A DNA stretch of 64,000 bases from positions 1 to 64,000 of the forward strand of contig NZ_RJLN01000032.1 in assembly GCF_003725545.1 (NCBI RefSeq). The letters are read 5' to 3'. The position numbers and the translations under genes are program-made. Each line of letters opens with the position of its first letter. The first letter of the stretch is position 1. Below the pieces are notes generated by a model. That model was given only the letters and a program-made list of their open reading frames with translations. It was not told where the DNA came from and searched no databases. Shown here piece after piece: positions 20,701 to 29,316 of this stretch. This DNA comes from Micromonospora solifontis (GTDB taxonomy: Bacteria > Actinomycetota > Actinomycetes > Mycobacteriales > Micromonosporaceae).

Positions 20701-20961
20701 CAGCTGCGCCCACTCGGCGGCGAACGGGCCCTGCCGGGCCGCGGGCATCGGCCCGACCAGGTCCCGGCCGGCGGCCAGCGCGTCCCAGTACGCGTCGGTG
20801 TCGTCGATCCCGCCGGGCAGCCGCAGGCCGATCCCGACGATCGCGACGGGCTGGTCGCCGCCCTGCTCGTCCAGCTTGCGGCGCAGCGTCCGGATGGTGG
20901 CCAGGGCCCGCTTGAGCTGGGCGTCCTGCCGCTTGGCGGCGGCGTTGTCGGTGTCGTCCAT
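11773..20961 (-). CDS. PKS2: bimodular, KS-(AT lost)-KR-ACP-KS-AT-DH-KR-ACP
   Basis: 3062 residues. N-terminal coiled-coil docking segment (about 8-33). Module 1: KS with C198, H333, H372; then only about 125 residues (450-575) where an AT should be, ending in the post-AT motif [14 protein letters not shown] with TGALGAVG and YAAAN; ACP S1160 in LDSIM. Module 2: KS C1443; AT with GHSVGE (S1903) and HAFH (2000-2003), the malonyl pattern; DH with [10 protein letters not shown] (H2202) and DSCLQ; KR with TGGLGALG and NYAAAN; ACP S2976. The tail ends in a short acidic helix ([15 protein letters not shown]), like C-terminal docking peptides. Predicted chemistry: a beta-hydroxy unit from module 1 (extender delivered in trans) and an alkene from module 2. 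The gene starts 50 bases after PKS1. The start ATG has a GAGGAA 8 bases upstream. Confidence 0.9.
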   Translation of the reverse strand: MDDTDNAAAKRQDAQLKRALATIRTLRRKLDEQGGDQPVAIVGIGLRLPGGIDDTDAYWDALAAGRDLVGPMPAARQGPFAAEWAQLPQRGGFLDEVLDFDADFFGISPREARALDPQHRLLLEVAWEALENAAVPADRLVGRPAGLYVGITGQDYRDWLPGEPDAYWATGNGHCFAAGRLAYSLGLTGPAMAVDTACSSSLVAVHLAVQALRRGECEVAVAAGVNLIMSPRSTRLVVQTRSLAPDGLCKAFDARANGFTRGEGAGALVLKPLARAVRDGDRIHAVIRGSAVNQDGRSSGFTAPNVLSQVALIEAALAGAGARPADVGYVEAHGTGTALGDPIELEALATVLGRRNDGAPLAVGSVKTNLGHLEAAAGVAGLVKAVLCVQRRQVPPVVHLRTLNPRIDLAGTGMVVPDRLVDWAEDAGRLAGVSSFGMSGTNAHLIIGAVEPDELAERPAAPAGPVTGFVVSARTPEALRELAAAYAQRVRGLSPEDYPAFAATANAGRSRLPVAAWIAAADPAAAAAGLAALAGGGPAVEVDPAVLAAASAQRAVLDLPGYPWQRRRHAPEWPTGGEADEPRTAAHTHEVAWTELDRPAPDPDPGPLVLAGDDTALVAELAATAAARGLTGTLLTPQPAATPPGWRAGALPGDPGEWTAFWADHPDGTLVLVPAAHLVLSDFAADDPHLTGLDEESAGGDPAAADPDRPATDPVDRAATTVAAVTTAVAALAGADGRRAVLLTRGVRRTGPTDEVTATVHGPLHGLAPVLGLEFGAAFGAVLDLPARPGPDDLAAALDLLTAPPGPVLEDLVAVRAGRLRAARLRTADPVPAGLRVRPDATYLVTGALGAVGRELVADLVRRGARRLLLVGRRTEADLDPAARDLLTRLRDEGIGVGYVGGGCDTADSRRQVSDALRGMPPLAGVLHAAGTIARVPAGELDAGLIAAALRAKVGGAWWLHRLTRDLPLDFFVLVSSVSALWGTEGYAAYAAANGGLDALAAYRRSLGLPAVSIAYGPWAVSGMADGDSRDRFARLGVGALDPATGCAALRDETPGAEGYLVACPLDRARLDSVLGGLRPRGLLAAVPAPAGATPGADEVAAPVDEREPSVVAELTALPVGARPAAARAHVARLLAAQLGHPEGHVVREDAGFFDLGLDSIMAVDLARRLAEAFEVPLQVADVFDHPTVRQFAAHLLSLRAGPTAGAGPAVGVPPADHARVHAADPASPEAPAVVRPVSPAIPIDPVPAVPRVGEPAAPVATVTGSAASPAGPAAIVGMAGRFPGADSVEELWDLLRSGRDAVGPVPAHRWSHRMFHTADPDSGPRITTDQGGFLRDVARFDAGFFGVPTREAENLDPQQRLLLECAWHALEDAGIDPKGLAGTRTGVFVGVSNGDYARVLAGAGVDRLDAYYSTGTALNAVAGRLAYVLGLAGPALAVDTACSSSLVALHLAVRALRAGEVDAAIVGGVNVIVDPLASVAVSRAHMLSPDGRCRAFSADANGFVRSEGCGVLVLKRLADADRDGDAVLALVRGSAVNQDGSSSGLTAPSGRAQEQVIAAALADAGVTGAAVDFLEAHGTGTSLGDPIEVGAAWRVLGPGRAADRPLRLGSVKSNLGHCESAAGMASVIKTVLALRHGTIPANLHFTEPNPHIDWAGMDVRVLDTPAAWPRAGRPRLAGVSGFGFTGTNAHILLADPEPDRAAGPEWTGLPTGAAASVGAANGSRPEGPAAGPLLVPLSAPTPDGLRRLVDRWRDRIAGGPEEELPDLAALAGTGRAHLPYRVALLGRDREQVLAAAVPADPAPAGRPPRIAFLFSGQGSQFFGMGRELHATEPVFRAVFDECDRRLAPALGASLTELIFTGEDRAAINETRVTQPALVTLEVALAELWRSWGVTPAVVMGHSVGEISAAIVAGVLDLSAGLDLIAERARLMQATRPGAMLAVVATEERVRDLITGTGLDVAAVNGPAATVVSGLPEEVDALAARLRAEGVRHRALSVSHAFHSRLLDPALEEFRAVCATVHHTGPTIPVISNLTGEVAGPDTYDADYWVRHARQPVRFHAGAARLAALDVDVCLEIGPDRTLVNLVRAADLAPAGGLLSSLRRGTPDRAALLAAVAALYPLGQDLNWSRVQPRRAGTRVDAPRYPFAETRYWAVTTGGPVVTAGPAAEAPAWGTPVRSPALRGRVFRTERSTEFPPHLTDHRLYGTVSVPGASQTATVLSALAGGGTPPALADLVFPRALVLHDGERYELQVIEVEQEHGGRTVSVQSLVDPERERWQEHLSARLLADQPVEPRPVPDLAAFQAAAERQLAGTDFYRHFREMGYLLGPSFRWIDRVWLRGDEALVRYARPERMNEDPAGWAIHPGLLDSCLQSTVTFGVDPDAAGGSAEEAGRAGLAIPFAAARLTLARRPDPDGELWGHVRARRSTPRPDGTRQVDEADLHLFDGRGRTVLAVDGFRIRHAPRDLLERSLRDTAVHVHELTWTAPEPDRPAPAPAGPPRAAVLGGDVRPALAAAVTDLAAPDDGPPDLVLDLRFAAAEPGESADVALSAVRRLADDLRTASAAVPYLVVCADGPAAAPVREALWGMLAAVEAEQPDRRLVRVVLAADADPQAAAALLVEEVRRGLPETRLRIEADGLRVARLRPLPPAEADLPAAVTTGTALITGGLGALGLSVAGFLARQGVPAITLVGRSAPDPAASAAIDQLTAGGTRVRVVRGDVTDPGDCRRMVAEAERDGPIGSVWHLAGRTADGAFDQLDEAAYAEVFAGKAAGADRLLAAMAGRRPAALVHFSSVSAVLGSAGQANYAAANGYLAGLAARLRDGGLPAVSIDWGPWTPRVKGGLAATEATRRAIDRLGVRALTDEEAETILRAALTAGRDRLVAVAVDARAYVERAAGHPRAALLLPLLRGGRVGSAAPAAPAAPRGWLRAELDRTAADEREDRLRAAVRGVAGEALGDPGALDDEAGFVDLGLDSIMVIDLRTRLSHALAVDLPATVAIDHPTIAQVAAYAIDLLYPDDEPVDTPAGGWPAEEPGGTDGDLADLSIDELVRAVRADLAMEE

Positions 20962-21011
20962 GACCTCGGTTCCTCGGGGCGCGGATGCGGTCGGTCGGGC
21001 GGTGCGGCGGG

Positions 21012-24000
21012 TCAGCCGGTGGCGCTCGGCACGGCCGGCTCGGTGCCCGCCCCGTCGGGCTCGGCCGGCTCGGCGGTCGGCGGTTCGGCGGTGCGGGCGA
21101 GCTGCTCGCAGAGGGCGCCGGCCAGGGCGCGGGCGCTGCCGTACGTCCACAGCAGGGTGGGCGACAACCGCAGCCCGAACGCCTGCTCCAGCCGGTTGCG
21201 CAGTTCCAGGCCCATCAGCGAGTCGAGGCCGAGGTCCTTGAACGGGGTCTCCCGGTCGACCCGTTCGGTGTCCAGTCGCAGCACCCGGCCGGCCAGCTCG
21301 CGCACCTTCGCCTCGGCCAGGGCGGCGCGTTCGGCGGCCGGGGTCTGGAGCAGGGTGCCCCGGAAGCCGTGCGCGGGACCGGCGGCCTCGCCGTCGCGGG
21401 CCGCCGCGCGCAGCCACTGCCAGCTCGGCAGGGCGGCGGTGTCCGGGTACGCGTCGAACCAGCGGCGCAGGTTCAGCGGCACGTACCCGACCACCGGCTC
21501 GTCGCGGCCGAGCATCCGCACCAGCGCCGGCCACGCCTCGGTGGTCGGGAAGCTCTCCATCCCCCGCTCGGCCAGCCGGGCGCCCCGGTTCTCGTCGGCC
21601 GCGGCGAGGCCGACGTCGCCGAACGGGCCCCACTGCACGCTGAGCGCGGGCCGGCCGGCGCGCCGCCGCGCCTCGGCGAACGCGTCCAGGTACGCGTTCG
21701 CCGCCCCGTACGCGGCCTGGCCGGCGTTGCCGATCAGCGCGGCGGCCGAGGAGAAGAGCACGAACAGGTCCAGCGGGTCGTCGACGGTGACCGCCTCCAG
21801 GGCGAGCGCGCCGTCCACCTTGGGCGCCAGCACCCGGGCCACCTGCCCGTCGGTGAGGGTGCCGACGGTGGCGTCGTCGAGCAGGCCGGCGGCGTGGAAC
21901 ACACCGCGCACCGGCGGCAGTCCGGCGCGTACCCCGGCCAGCGCCCGGCGCAGCGCGGCCTCGTCCGCCACGTCGCAGCGCAGCACCTCGACGGCGGTGG
22001 TGCGGCGCAGCGCCGCCACCCGGGCCTGCGCGGCGGCGTCGGGCTCGGAGCGGCCGAACAGCACCAGCCCGCCGGCGCCGTGCCCGGCGAGGAACTCGGC
22101 CAGCGCCAGGCCGAGCGCGCCGAGGCCGCCGCTGATCAGGTACGTCCCGTCCCGGAACCGCCCCTCGGGCAGCGGCACCGCGGTGACCGTGTCGACGGTG
22201 GTCGGGTCGGCCACCACCAGCTTGCCGACGTGCGTGCCGTGGGACATCTCGCGCAGCGCCTCGGCCGCCTCGGCGTACCCGAAGACGCGGGTGGGCAGCG
22301 GCGGGAGGCTGCCGTCGGCGACCCGCTGCCACACCTCGGCGAAGAGCCGGGCGAAGCGGTCGGGTCGCCGGTCCATCAGGCCGGCGAGGTCGACGGCGGC
22401 GAGGGTGATGCCCTTGCGGAAGGCGTCCAGGCCGATCGGCCGCCCGGCGTAGATGTCCTTCTTGCCGATCTCGATGAACCGGCCGTCCTCGGCGAGCGCG
22501 TCCAGGCCGAGCGGGATCGCCGCGCCGGTCAGCGAGTTGAGCACGACGTCCACGCCCCGCCCGCCGGTCGCGGCCCGGACCTGGGCGGCCCAGCCCAGGT
22601 CGCGGGAGTCGAAGACGTCGGTGACGCCGAGCGTGCGCAGGTGCGCGCGTTTGGCCTCGCTGCCGGCGGTGGCGACGACCCGGGCGCCGAGGGCGCGGGC
22701 CACCTGCACGGCGGCCAGGCCGACGCCGCCGGCGGCGGAGTGCACCAGCACGGTCTCGCCGGGGGCGAGGCGGCCGAGGTCGGTCAGGGCGTACCAGGCG
22801 GTGGCGTAGACCAGCGGGAGGGCGGCGGCGTCGGTGTCGGCGAGCGCCGCGGGGATCGGTCGGGTGTGCCCGGCCCGGACGGTGACGTGGCTGGCCAGCG
22901 CGCCGAAGGCGCAGGCGACCACGCGGTCGCCGGGGCGGGGCTCGCTGACCCCGTCGCCGACCGCGACGACCCGGCCGGCGCACTCGCCGCCGAGCAGCTC
23001 GGCCCCGCCCGACGGGTCGGGGTACGTGCCGACGGCCTTCATCACGTCGATGAAGTTGAGCCCGGTGGCGCTGACCTCCACCTCCACCTCGCCCGGCCCG
23101 GGGGCGCGCCGGGCCAGCGGGACCGGCACCACGCCCTCCCAGCGGCCCGGTCGGATCGGGACGACCCGGAACGGCTGCGCGGCGGTACGCGGGACGGGCA
23201 GCTCGGCGGCGTCGTCCTCGGGCAGCTCGCCGCGGGCCAGCCGGCCGACCCGGCGGCCGTCGGCGCGCAGCACCACCTGGTCGTCCTCCCCGCCGAGCAG
23301 TTCGGCGGCGCACCGGGGGGACCGGTCCGGATCGGCCGGGTCCACGTCGATCACCCGGGGGTCGAGTTCGCCGTGTTCCCGGCGCAGCGCCCGCAGGTAG
23401 CCCCAGTAGAGGGCCGCGCCCGGGTCGGGTCGGTCGGCCGGCGTGACGGCCTGGGCCCGGGTGGTGACCACGGCGAGTCGGGGTGGGACGCTCCGGCCGG
23501 CGCAGGCGCGGGCCACGGCGGTGAGCCGGAGCAGGTTCTGGCGCTGCGCGCCGAGCCCGGCGTCGCCGTCCGGGGCGACGAAGACCACCCCGGCGGCCTC
23601 CGCGCGGGGATCGGTGGCGAGCAGGTCGTTGCCGTCGTCCACGGCGTCGGCACCGGCGGCCCGCAGCGCGGTGACCAGTTCGCCGCGGGGGGCCGGGCCG
23701 CAGACCAGCCAGCGACCGGGGTGCGCCGGCACGGCCGGCGGCTCGGCGGGTGTCCAGGCGAGGCGGTGCAGCCGGTCCGCGTCGTCGGTGCCGCCGGTGG
23801 TGGCCGGCAGCGGCCGCAGGCGCAGTCCGCGCAGGGTCAGCACGGGCCGCCGCCCGGCGTCGAGGACGTGCACGTCGTAGTGCTCGGCGTCGTGCCGGAT
23901 CACGTGCGACCAGACGGTGGTCGGCGGCTCGTCGAGGTCGGTGTGCAGCAGGACCCGGTCGACGGCGACCGGCACGACGGCGTCGTCGCCGGGGCAGAGC

Positions 24001-27000
24001 GCGAGCGCCACCTGGAGGGCGCCGTCGGCGAGCGCGGGGTGCAGGGTGTGCGGCCGGTTGCCGGCGCGCAGCCGGTCGGGCAGGACCACCTCGCCGACCG
24101 CCTCCGCGCCGTCCGGGTGCACCCGGAGCGTCCGGATCGGACGGAACGCCGGGCCGTAGCGGAGCCCGCGACCGGCCCACTCCTGGTAGAAGGCGTCCGG
24201 GTCGGCCGGCTCCGCCGGCTCGGCCCAGTCGGGGAAGCCGGGGGCCGGGCCGTCGGCCGCCCGGTAGGAGACCCGGCCGCCGGCCGCGGCGGTCCAGCCC
24301 GCCGCGCCGTCGGGCAGGTGCAGCAGGCGTACGCTGCCGCCCTCGGTGACGTCGTCGCGCCACTCCACGGTCAGCCGCACGTCGTCGCCGGCGAAGGTGA
24401 CCTCGCGGTCGAAGGTCACCTCGTCGAGGCGGCCGGGCCGGCCGCCGGTGCGCGCCCGCGCGGCCAGCAGGAGCAGGCCGAGCATGGCGGCGCCGGGCAG
24501 CACCACGGCGTCGTGCACCCGGTGGTCGGCCAGCCAGGGCTGCTCGGCCAGCGTCAGCCCGACCGGCGCGTGCCAGGTGTCCACCTGCCCGGGCGCCGGG
24601 GTCAGCGTCACCTCGAAGCCGCGGCCCCCGGTGCGCCGGGGGCGCGCGGCCGGCCAGTACTTCTCCGGCCGCAGCGGGTAGCCCGGCAGGTCCACCCGGC
24701 GGCCCCGGGGCAGCCCGCCGAACGGGCCCAGTCCGGCCACGTACGCCCGGGCCAGGGCGCGGGCCATGTCCTCGGCGCCGCCCTGGTCCCGGCGCAGCGT
24801 GGAGAGCACCGCGACCGGTTCGGCGCGCTCGGCGGCGAGCTGTTCGACGGCCGGGGTGAGCACCGGGTGCGGGCTGATCTCGACGACGTGGGTGACGCCG
24901 TCGTCGAAGGCCTGCCGCATGGCGTCGGCGAAGAGCACCGGCCGGCAGAGGTTCTCCACCCAGTACGACGCGTCGAGCTCGGGGCCGCCGAGCAGTCCGA
25001 CCCGGACGGTGGAGAGCAGCGGCACGCCGCCGGTGGTCGGGCGGACCGGCGCCAGCGCGGTCAGCAGGTCGTCGCGGAGCGCCTCCATGTGCGGGCTGTG
25101 CGAGGCGTAGTCCACGTTGACCAGGCGGCAGAAGACCTCCTCGGCCTCCAGCAGCTCCTTGAGGGTGAGCACGTCGTCCCGGTCGCCGGAGAGCACACAG
25201 GACCGGGGGCCGTTGTGCACGGCCAGGGCCACCGTCTCCTCGAAGCCCTGCAGCGCCTCCCGGGCGCCGTCCCGGTCCAGGTCCACGGCGAGCATCAGGC
25301 CCCGCCCGGAGGCCCGCCGGGCGATGGCGCTGCGCCGGGCCATCAGCAGGGCGGCGTCGGCGTAGGTGAGCGCGCCGGCCAGGGTGGCCGCGGTGATCTC
25401 GCCCTGGCTGTGGCCGAGCACCAGGTCCGGGTGCACGCCGTTGGCCCGCCACAGCTCGGCCAGGCCGAGCGACATCGCCCAGAGGGTCGGCTGGAGCATG
25501 TCGATCCGGGTGGTCCACTCGTCGCCCGCCTCGTCGGCGATGACCGCGGTGAGGTCCCAGGAGACGTGCGGGCGCAGCGCCTCGGCGCACTGGCGCACCA
25601 CGTCGGCGAAGACCGGGCTGCGCTTGTAGAGCTCCCGGCCCATCCCCCGCCACTGGGAGCCCTGACCGGGGAAGACGAACGCGGTACGCCGGTGCGGGAC
25701 GGCCCGGCCGGTGGGCAGGTCGGGGTCCGCGGGCGCGTCCGGGCCGGCGGCGGCGAGCCGGGCCAGCCCGTCGCGGAGCGCGGCCGGCCGGTCGGCGACC
25801 ACGGCCGCGCGTACCGGGAAGTGGTCGCGGTGCCAGGCGAGGGTGCCCGCGACGGCGGTCAGGTCGGTCTCCGGCTCCGGCTCCGCCGTCCGCCCGGCGA
25901 GGTCGCCGGCGAGCGCGGCGAGCGCGGCCGGCTGGCGGGCGGAGAGCGGCACCACGGCGGGCAGGCCGGTGTCCGGGGGGTCGGCGGCCGGCTCGGCGGC
26001 CGGCGTGGGGGCCGGGCCGACGACCACGTGGGCGTTGGTGCCGCCCCAGCCGAAGGAGTTGACGCCGAGGTAGACCGGTTCGTCGGCGGGGAGCGGCAGC
26101 GGCTCGCGCACCACGGTGACGTTGAGCCGGTCGAACGGGATCTCCGGGTTGAGCGTGGCGGAGTGCAGGCTCGGTGGCACGGTGCGGTGCCGCAGCGCGA
26201 GCAGGACCTTGAACAGGCCGGCCATCCCGGCCGCGGCCTCCAGGTGGCCGATGTTGGTCTTCACCGAACCGATCGGCAGCGGCCCGACGGTGCGGGCCGC
26301 GCCGAGCACCTCGCCGATGGCGCCGGCCTCGATCGGGTCGCCCCGGCCGGTGCCGGTGCCGTGCGCCTCGACATAGCCGAGCCGGTCCAGCGGCACGGCG
26401 CCGTCGCCGTACGCCAGGCGGAGCAGTTCGCGCTGCCCGTCCGGGCTGGGGGTGACCAGGCTCTCCCCGCCGCCGTCGTTGTTGACCACCGACCGGACCA
26501 GCACGCCGTGCACCCGGTCGCCGTCGCGCAGCGCCCGGTCGAGCCGCTTCACCAGGACGGCGGCCACCCCCTCGCCGCGGACGAAACCGTCGGCCTCGGC
26601 CGCGAAGGCGGCGCACCGGCCGTTCGGGGAGAGGCCGCCGAAGTGGGTCAGGCCGATGGAGACGTCGGGGGCGAGGATCAGGTTCACCCCGCCGACGACC
26701 GCGGCGTCGATCTCCCCGGCGCGCAGCGCCTGCGCGGCCAGGTGCAGGGCCACCAGCGACGACGAGCAGCCGGTTTCCACGGTCAGGCTGGGGCCGCGCA
26801 GCTTCAGGGCGTACGACACCCGGGCGGCGATCACGTCGAGGGCGTTGCCGACCAGGCTGTGCTGGCTGGTCGGGGCGCCGCGCTCGCGGCGGGCGAGCTC
26901 GTAGTCGTGCCAGGACGCGCCGACGTAGACGCCGGTGCGGGTGCCGGCCAGGCCGGCCGCCGGCTGCCCGGCGTCCTCCAGCGCCCGCCAGGTCACCTCG

Positions 27001-27293
27001 AGCATGAGCCGCTGCTGCGGGTCGATGTCCTCGGCCTCGCGGGGGGAGATGCCGAAGAAGGCGGCGTCGAATCCGTCCACGCCGTCGAGGAAGCCGCCCA
27101 CGGCCTGGATCTCGCGCTCCGGGTCGAGCTGCGCGGTGGCGTCCCAGCGCTGCGCCGGTACGCCGACGATGGCGTCGCCGCGTCCGGTCAGGAGTCGCCA
27201 CAGGGCCTGCGGATCGTCGGCGCCGGGAAACCGCCCGGCCATGCCGACGATCGCGATCTGGTCTGCCGTGTCGAAGTCTGCCATCGCGTCCAT
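21012..27293 (-). CDS. PKS1: fully reducing module KS-AT-DH-ER-KR-ACP
   Basis: 2093 residues. KS with C176 in [15 protein letters not shown] and the KTNIGHLEAA His. AT with GHSQGE (S629) and YASH (729-732), the methylmalonyl pattern. DH with H924 in HRVHDAVVLP (the usual Gly of HxxxGxxxxP is Asp) and D1090 in DGALQ. ER with HSAAGGVGLA near 1518-1528. KR with SGGLGALG near 1718, an LDD motif and YGAANAY. ACP S2025 in LDSLM. There is no loading domain and no N-terminal docking helix, so it is probably the first extending enzyme, with the starter loaded directly onto the KS. Single-module order and full reduction recall mycocerosic-acid-synthase-type enzymes, which act iteratively; whether this one does is unknown. 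ATG 27293 has AAGG 6 bases upstream; ATG 27284 is an alternative. Confidence 0.9.
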   Translation of the reverse strand: MDAMADFDTADQIAIVGMAGRFPGADDPQALWRLLTGRGDAIVGVPAQRWDATAQLDPEREIQAVGGFLDGVDGFDAAFFGISPREAEDIDPQQRLMLEVTWRALEDAGQPAAGLAGTRTGVYVGASWHDYELARRERGAPTSQHSLVGNALDVIAARVSYALKLRGPSLTVETGCSSSLVALHLAAQALRAGEIDAAVVGGVNLILAPDVSIGLTHFGGLSPNGRCAAFAAEADGFVRGEGVAAVLVKRLDRALRDGDRVHGVLVRSVVNNDGGGESLVTPSPDGQRELLRLAYGDGAVPLDRLGYVEAHGTGTGRGDPIEAGAIGEVLGAARTVGPLPIGSVKTNIGHLEAAAGMAGLFKVLLALRHRTVPPSLHSATLNPEIPFDRLNVTVVREPLPLPADEPVYLGVNSFGWGGTNAHVVVGPAPTPAAEPAADPPDTGLPAVVPLSARQPAALAALAGDLAGRTAEPEPETDLTAVAGTLAWHRDHFPVRAAVVADRPAALRDGLARLAAAGPDAPADPDLPTGRAVPHRRTAFVFPGQGSQWRGMGRELYKRSPVFADVVRQCAEALRPHVSWDLTAVIADEAGDEWTTRIDMLQPTLWAMSLGLAELWRANGVHPDLVLGHSQGEITAATLAGALTYADAALLMARRSAIARRASGRGLMLAVDLDRDGAREALQGFEETVALAVHNGPRSCVLSGDRDDVLTLKELLEAEEVFCRLVNVDYASHSPHMEALRDDLLTALAPVRPTTGGVPLLSTVRVGLLGGPELDASYWVENLCRPVLFADAMRQAFDDGVTHVVEISPHPVLTPAVEQLAAERAEPVAVLSTLRRDQGGAEDMARALARAYVAGLGPFGGLPRGRRVDLPGYPLRPEKYWPAARPRRTGGRGFEVTLTPAPGQVDTWHAPVGLTLAEQPWLADHRVHDAVVLPGAAMLGLLLLAARARTGGRPGRLDEVTFDREVTFAGDDVRLTVEWRDDVTEGGSVRLLHLPDGAAGWTAAAGGRVSYRAADGPAPGFPDWAEPAEPADPDAFYQEWAGRGLRYGPAFRPIRTLRVHPDGAEAVGEVVLPDRLRAGNRPHTLHPALADGALQVALALCPGDDAVVPVAVDRVLLHTDLDEPPTTVWSHVIRHDAEHYDVHVLDAGRRPVLTLRGLRLRPLPATTGGTDDADRLHRLAWTPAEPPAVPAHPGRWLVCGPAPRGELVTALRAAGADAVDDGNDLLATDPRAEAAGVVFVAPDGDAGLGAQRQNLLRLTAVARACAGRSVPPRLAVVTTRAQAVTPADRPDPGAALYWGYLRALRREHGELDPRVIDVDPADPDRSPRCAAELLGGEDDQVVLRADGRRVGRLARGELPEDDAAELPVPRTAAQPFRVVPIRPGRWEGVVPVPLARRAPGPGEVEVEVSATGLNFIDVMKAVGTYPDPSGGAELLGGECAGRVVAVGDGVSEPRPGDRVVACAFGALASHVTVRAGHTRPIPAALADTDAAALPLVYATAWYALTDLGRLAPGETVLVHSAAGGVGLAAVQVARALGARVVATAGSEAKRAHLRTLGVTDVFDSRDLGWAAQVRAATGGRGVDVVLNSLTGAAIPLGLDALAEDGRFIEIGKKDIYAGRPIGLDAFRKGITLAAVDLAGLMDRRPDRFARLFAEVWQRVADGSLPPLPTRVFGYAEAAEALREMSHGTHVGKLVVADPTTVDTVTAVPLPEGRFRDGTYLISGGLGALGLALAEFLAGHGAGGLVLFGRSEPDAAAQARVAALRRTTAVEVLRCDVADEAALRRALAGVRAGLPPVRGVFHAAGLLDDATVGTLTDGQVARVLAPKVDGALALEAVTVDDPLDLFVLFSSAAALIGNAGQAAYGAANAYLDAFAEARRRAGRPALSVQWGPFGDVGLAAADENRGARLAERGMESFPTTEAWPALVRMLGRDEPVVGYVPLNLRRWFDAYPDTAALPSWQWLRAAARDGEAAGPAHGFRGTLLQTPAAERAALAEAKVRELAGRVLRLDTERVDRETPFKDLGLDSLMGLELRNRLEQAFGLRLSPTLLWTYGSARALAGALCEQLARTAEPPTAEPAEPDGAGTEPAVPSATG

Positions 27294-27370
27294 TCACTGC
27301 CTTTTCGTCGACGCCGACTGCGGCGGGAGAATGCAGAAATTGCGGTTACGACCGGTCGTCGCCCGGCGGT

Positions 27371-27405
27371 GTGGAAATTCCACGGGTGCGGGCGAAATTG
27401 TCGCC
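27371..27405. promoter_or_regulatory. Two inverted repeats upstream of the PKS operon
   Basis: GTGGAAATTCCAC (27371-27383) is a 6-base inverted repeat around one A. Eight bases on, GGCGA-AATTG-TCGCC (27391-27405) is a second. Both lie 78-112 bases before the PKS1 start, in a locally AT-richer stretch (27294-27540) that holds no gene. The position fits operator or activator sites for the PKS promoter; the binding protein is unknown. Confidence 0.4.
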
Positions 27406-27540
27406 GCCCACCAGAATCTACGCGGGCGGCGAATGGGCGGTAACCCCGATTCGATCCATCCGTACCCGAGGCCGACCCCTATCGCGGCGACCCCACTGGC
27501 AGTGAAAGAGGCCAATGTGGAGTGACCCCGCACACACGTC

Positions 27541-27577
27541 GGCGGCGGCCCCGGTGGGTGACACCGGGACCGCCGCC
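27541..27577 (-). terminator. Strong hairpin after the PltM-like halogenase gene
   Basis: A 16-position stem (27541-27556 with 27562-27577) has a single C/A mismatch and a 5-base loop. It starts 20 bases beyond the halogenase stop on the transcribed strand. No T-tract follows. It probably separates the halogenase/regulator operon from the PKS operon, which then needs its own promoter in 27294-27540. Confidence 0.6.
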
Positions 27578-27596
27578 GTACGGGTAGGGGGTGCGG

Positions 27597-29258
27597 TCAG
27601 GGGCGCAGCCGCATCCGGACCAGGCCGGCCGTGGCCCGGCTCATCATGGCACCGATCTCCTCCGGTGCCTTGCGCCGGCTCCACACCGCGTTGCGGGCCA
27701 TCTTGGACGGGGAGGCGCTGAAGCAACGGTTAACGGGGTCGCCGAAGCCGAACGACGGCGGCAGGTAGTCGGCCGAGGCGATCATGGCGAAGATCTGCGC
27801 GGCGCCGTCCTTCGGGGACAGCGTGCCGGCCTCCACCGCCTGGCAGGTCTGCCGGGTGAAGAAGCCCAACTCGCTGAACTTCTCGCTGACCGGGAACGGT
27901 GAGCCGGGGTGCCGGCTGTCCTCCAGGGCGAGGAAAACCTTGTCGTCACCGCTGCGGGAATAGCGGAAGTAGGCGTCCTCGATGACGACATTCCCGAGCA
28001 TGGTGCCGAGCTGCCACGTGCGGTTGACCGCATTCCACAATTCGTAGTCCCGGAAGGCGACGAACGAGCTGTAGACGAGGTCGTCGTGGAAGTCGAACAG
28101 GCCCTGCTGGAGCGTCTCCAGATACTCGAACCGCTCGGTCGACCAGTTTCCGTCCCGGGCGGCGGCGATCAACCGCCACGCCATGATGTTGATCAGTTCG
28201 AGGGTGTTCGTCATGCCGCGCGAGTAGAGCGGGTCGATGAAACCGGCGGCGTGCGAGGTCAGGCAGAACCGGTCACCCACGATCTGCTTCGCCGAGTACT
28301 GCAACCGGCCGGTGGAGACCCACGGCCGGACCGGCTTGGCGTCCTCGAACTGCCAGGCGATGTCCGGGAAGCGGTTCAGGAACTGCCGGAACTCCTCCTC
28401 CGGCGGCAGGTCGGTCTTCGGGTGCACCCGCGGGTCGAGGGTCAGTCCGACGCTCACCAGCGGGTTGAGCGAGTCCGGGTGGTTGTCGAAGGGGATCACC
28501 CACATCCAGCCGCCGTCGAACACGTGGTGCAGCGTGCCGTGGTGCCACGGGTTCGGCTGGCCGTGGCCGCGCGCGGCGGCTGGCGACTTGTCGTACGGGC
28601 GGACCCCGATGAGGTGCGTGAAGACGCTGCGCGAGTGCGTCCGGGCCCGAGTGGGCACCTCGCGCAGCTCGAACTTGTCGGCCAGCGGCGAGCGGAACCC
28701 GCCGGCGTCGACCACGTAGCTGGCCCGGAACTCCTCGCCCCGGTCCGAGCGCAGCACCGCGCCCTCGTCCGGGTCGATCTCCACGTCGACGATTCGGGTG
28801 TTCAGCCGGGTGTGCGCGCCGTACTTCACCGCGACCTGGAACAGGTACGTGTCGACGTCCTGGCGGAACAGGTGCGACTCGGTCCGCAGCATCGACGGGA
28901 CGACCAGCTGGTTGACCTCCCCCGGGTCCTGCGGGGCCCCCTCCCGGTGGTAGATGAAGCCGAAGTTCTGCTTGCGGCCGCAGTTGCGGGAGACGTGCTT
29001 CTGCACGCCACGGAAGCTGGACAGCGGCTTGATCTCCGGCACGCCGTACCGGTCCGCGATGATCCGGGTCATCCCGGACGTGAAGGGGATGGTGGACTCC
29101 CCGATCGCGAACCGTGGGTGGGCGCCGGCGTCCAGCAGCAGCACCTTGACACCGTTGCGGGCCAGTACCGCACCGAGCATGCCGCCAGCGATACCACTGC
29201 CGAGGATCGCCACGTCGTACCGGTCGTCACGTCCCGATCCGGAGCTGTCGAGCGGCAA
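27597..29258 (-). CDS. Flavin-dependent halogenase, PltM-like (phenol type)
   Basis: 553 residues. FAD-binding GSGIAG near the N terminus; the halogenase signature WxWxIP reads W251-M-W253-V-I-P; K96 in CGRKQNFGF matches the conserved catalytic lysine position. Segments such as LFRQDVDTYLF, LHHVFDGGWMWVIPF and GFIDPLYSRG resemble, from memory, PltM of the pyoluteorin pathway, which chlorinates free phenolic rings, more than tryptophan halogenases. A phenol or resorcinol substrate is therefore the best guess. Start: TTG 29258, because a near-perfect AAGGAGGTGA ends 5 bases before it; the GTG at 29267 lies inside that site. It is the last gene of the block with the LAL regulator, antiporter and second halogenase. 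Reduced flavin probably comes from the reductase at 7967-8530. Confidence 0.88.
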   Translation of the reverse strand: MPLDSSGSGRDDRYDVAILGSGIAGGMLGAVLARNGVKVLLLDAGAHPRFAIGESTIPFTSGMTRIIADRYGVPEIKPLSSFRGVQKHVSRNCGRKQNFGFIYHREGAPQDPGEVNQLVVPSMLRTESHLFRQDVDTYLFQVAVKYGAHTRLNTRIVDVEIDPDEGAVLRSDRGEEFRASYVVDAGGFRSPLADKFELREVPTRARTHSRSVFTHLIGVRPYDKSPAAARGHGQPNPWHHGTLHHVFDGGWMWVIPFDNHPDSLNPLVSVGLTLDPRVHPKTDLPPEEEFRQFLNRFPDIAWQFEDAKPVRPWVSTGRLQYSAKQIVGDRFCLTSHAAGFIDPLYSRGMTNTLELINIMAWRLIAAARDGNWSTERFEYLETLQQGLFDFHDDLVYSSFVAFRDYELWNAVNRTWQLGTMLGNVVIEDAYFRYSRSGDDKVFLALEDSRHPGSPFPVSEKFSELGFFTRQTCQAVEAGTLSPKDGAAQIFAMIASADYLPPSFGFGDPVNRCFSASPSKMARNAVWSRRKAPEEIGAMMSRATAGLVRMRLRP

Positions 29259-29316
29259 TCTTCTCACCTCCTTCTCGTCGGGAAACGGTGTGCGGGGGCG
29301 CGACGGCCGGCGGGCC

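Noticed and set aside
27294..27420. Copy of the shared element upstream of the PKS operon
   Set aside because: CAATTTCGCCCG-like fragments on the minus strand need gaps to align; not convincing.
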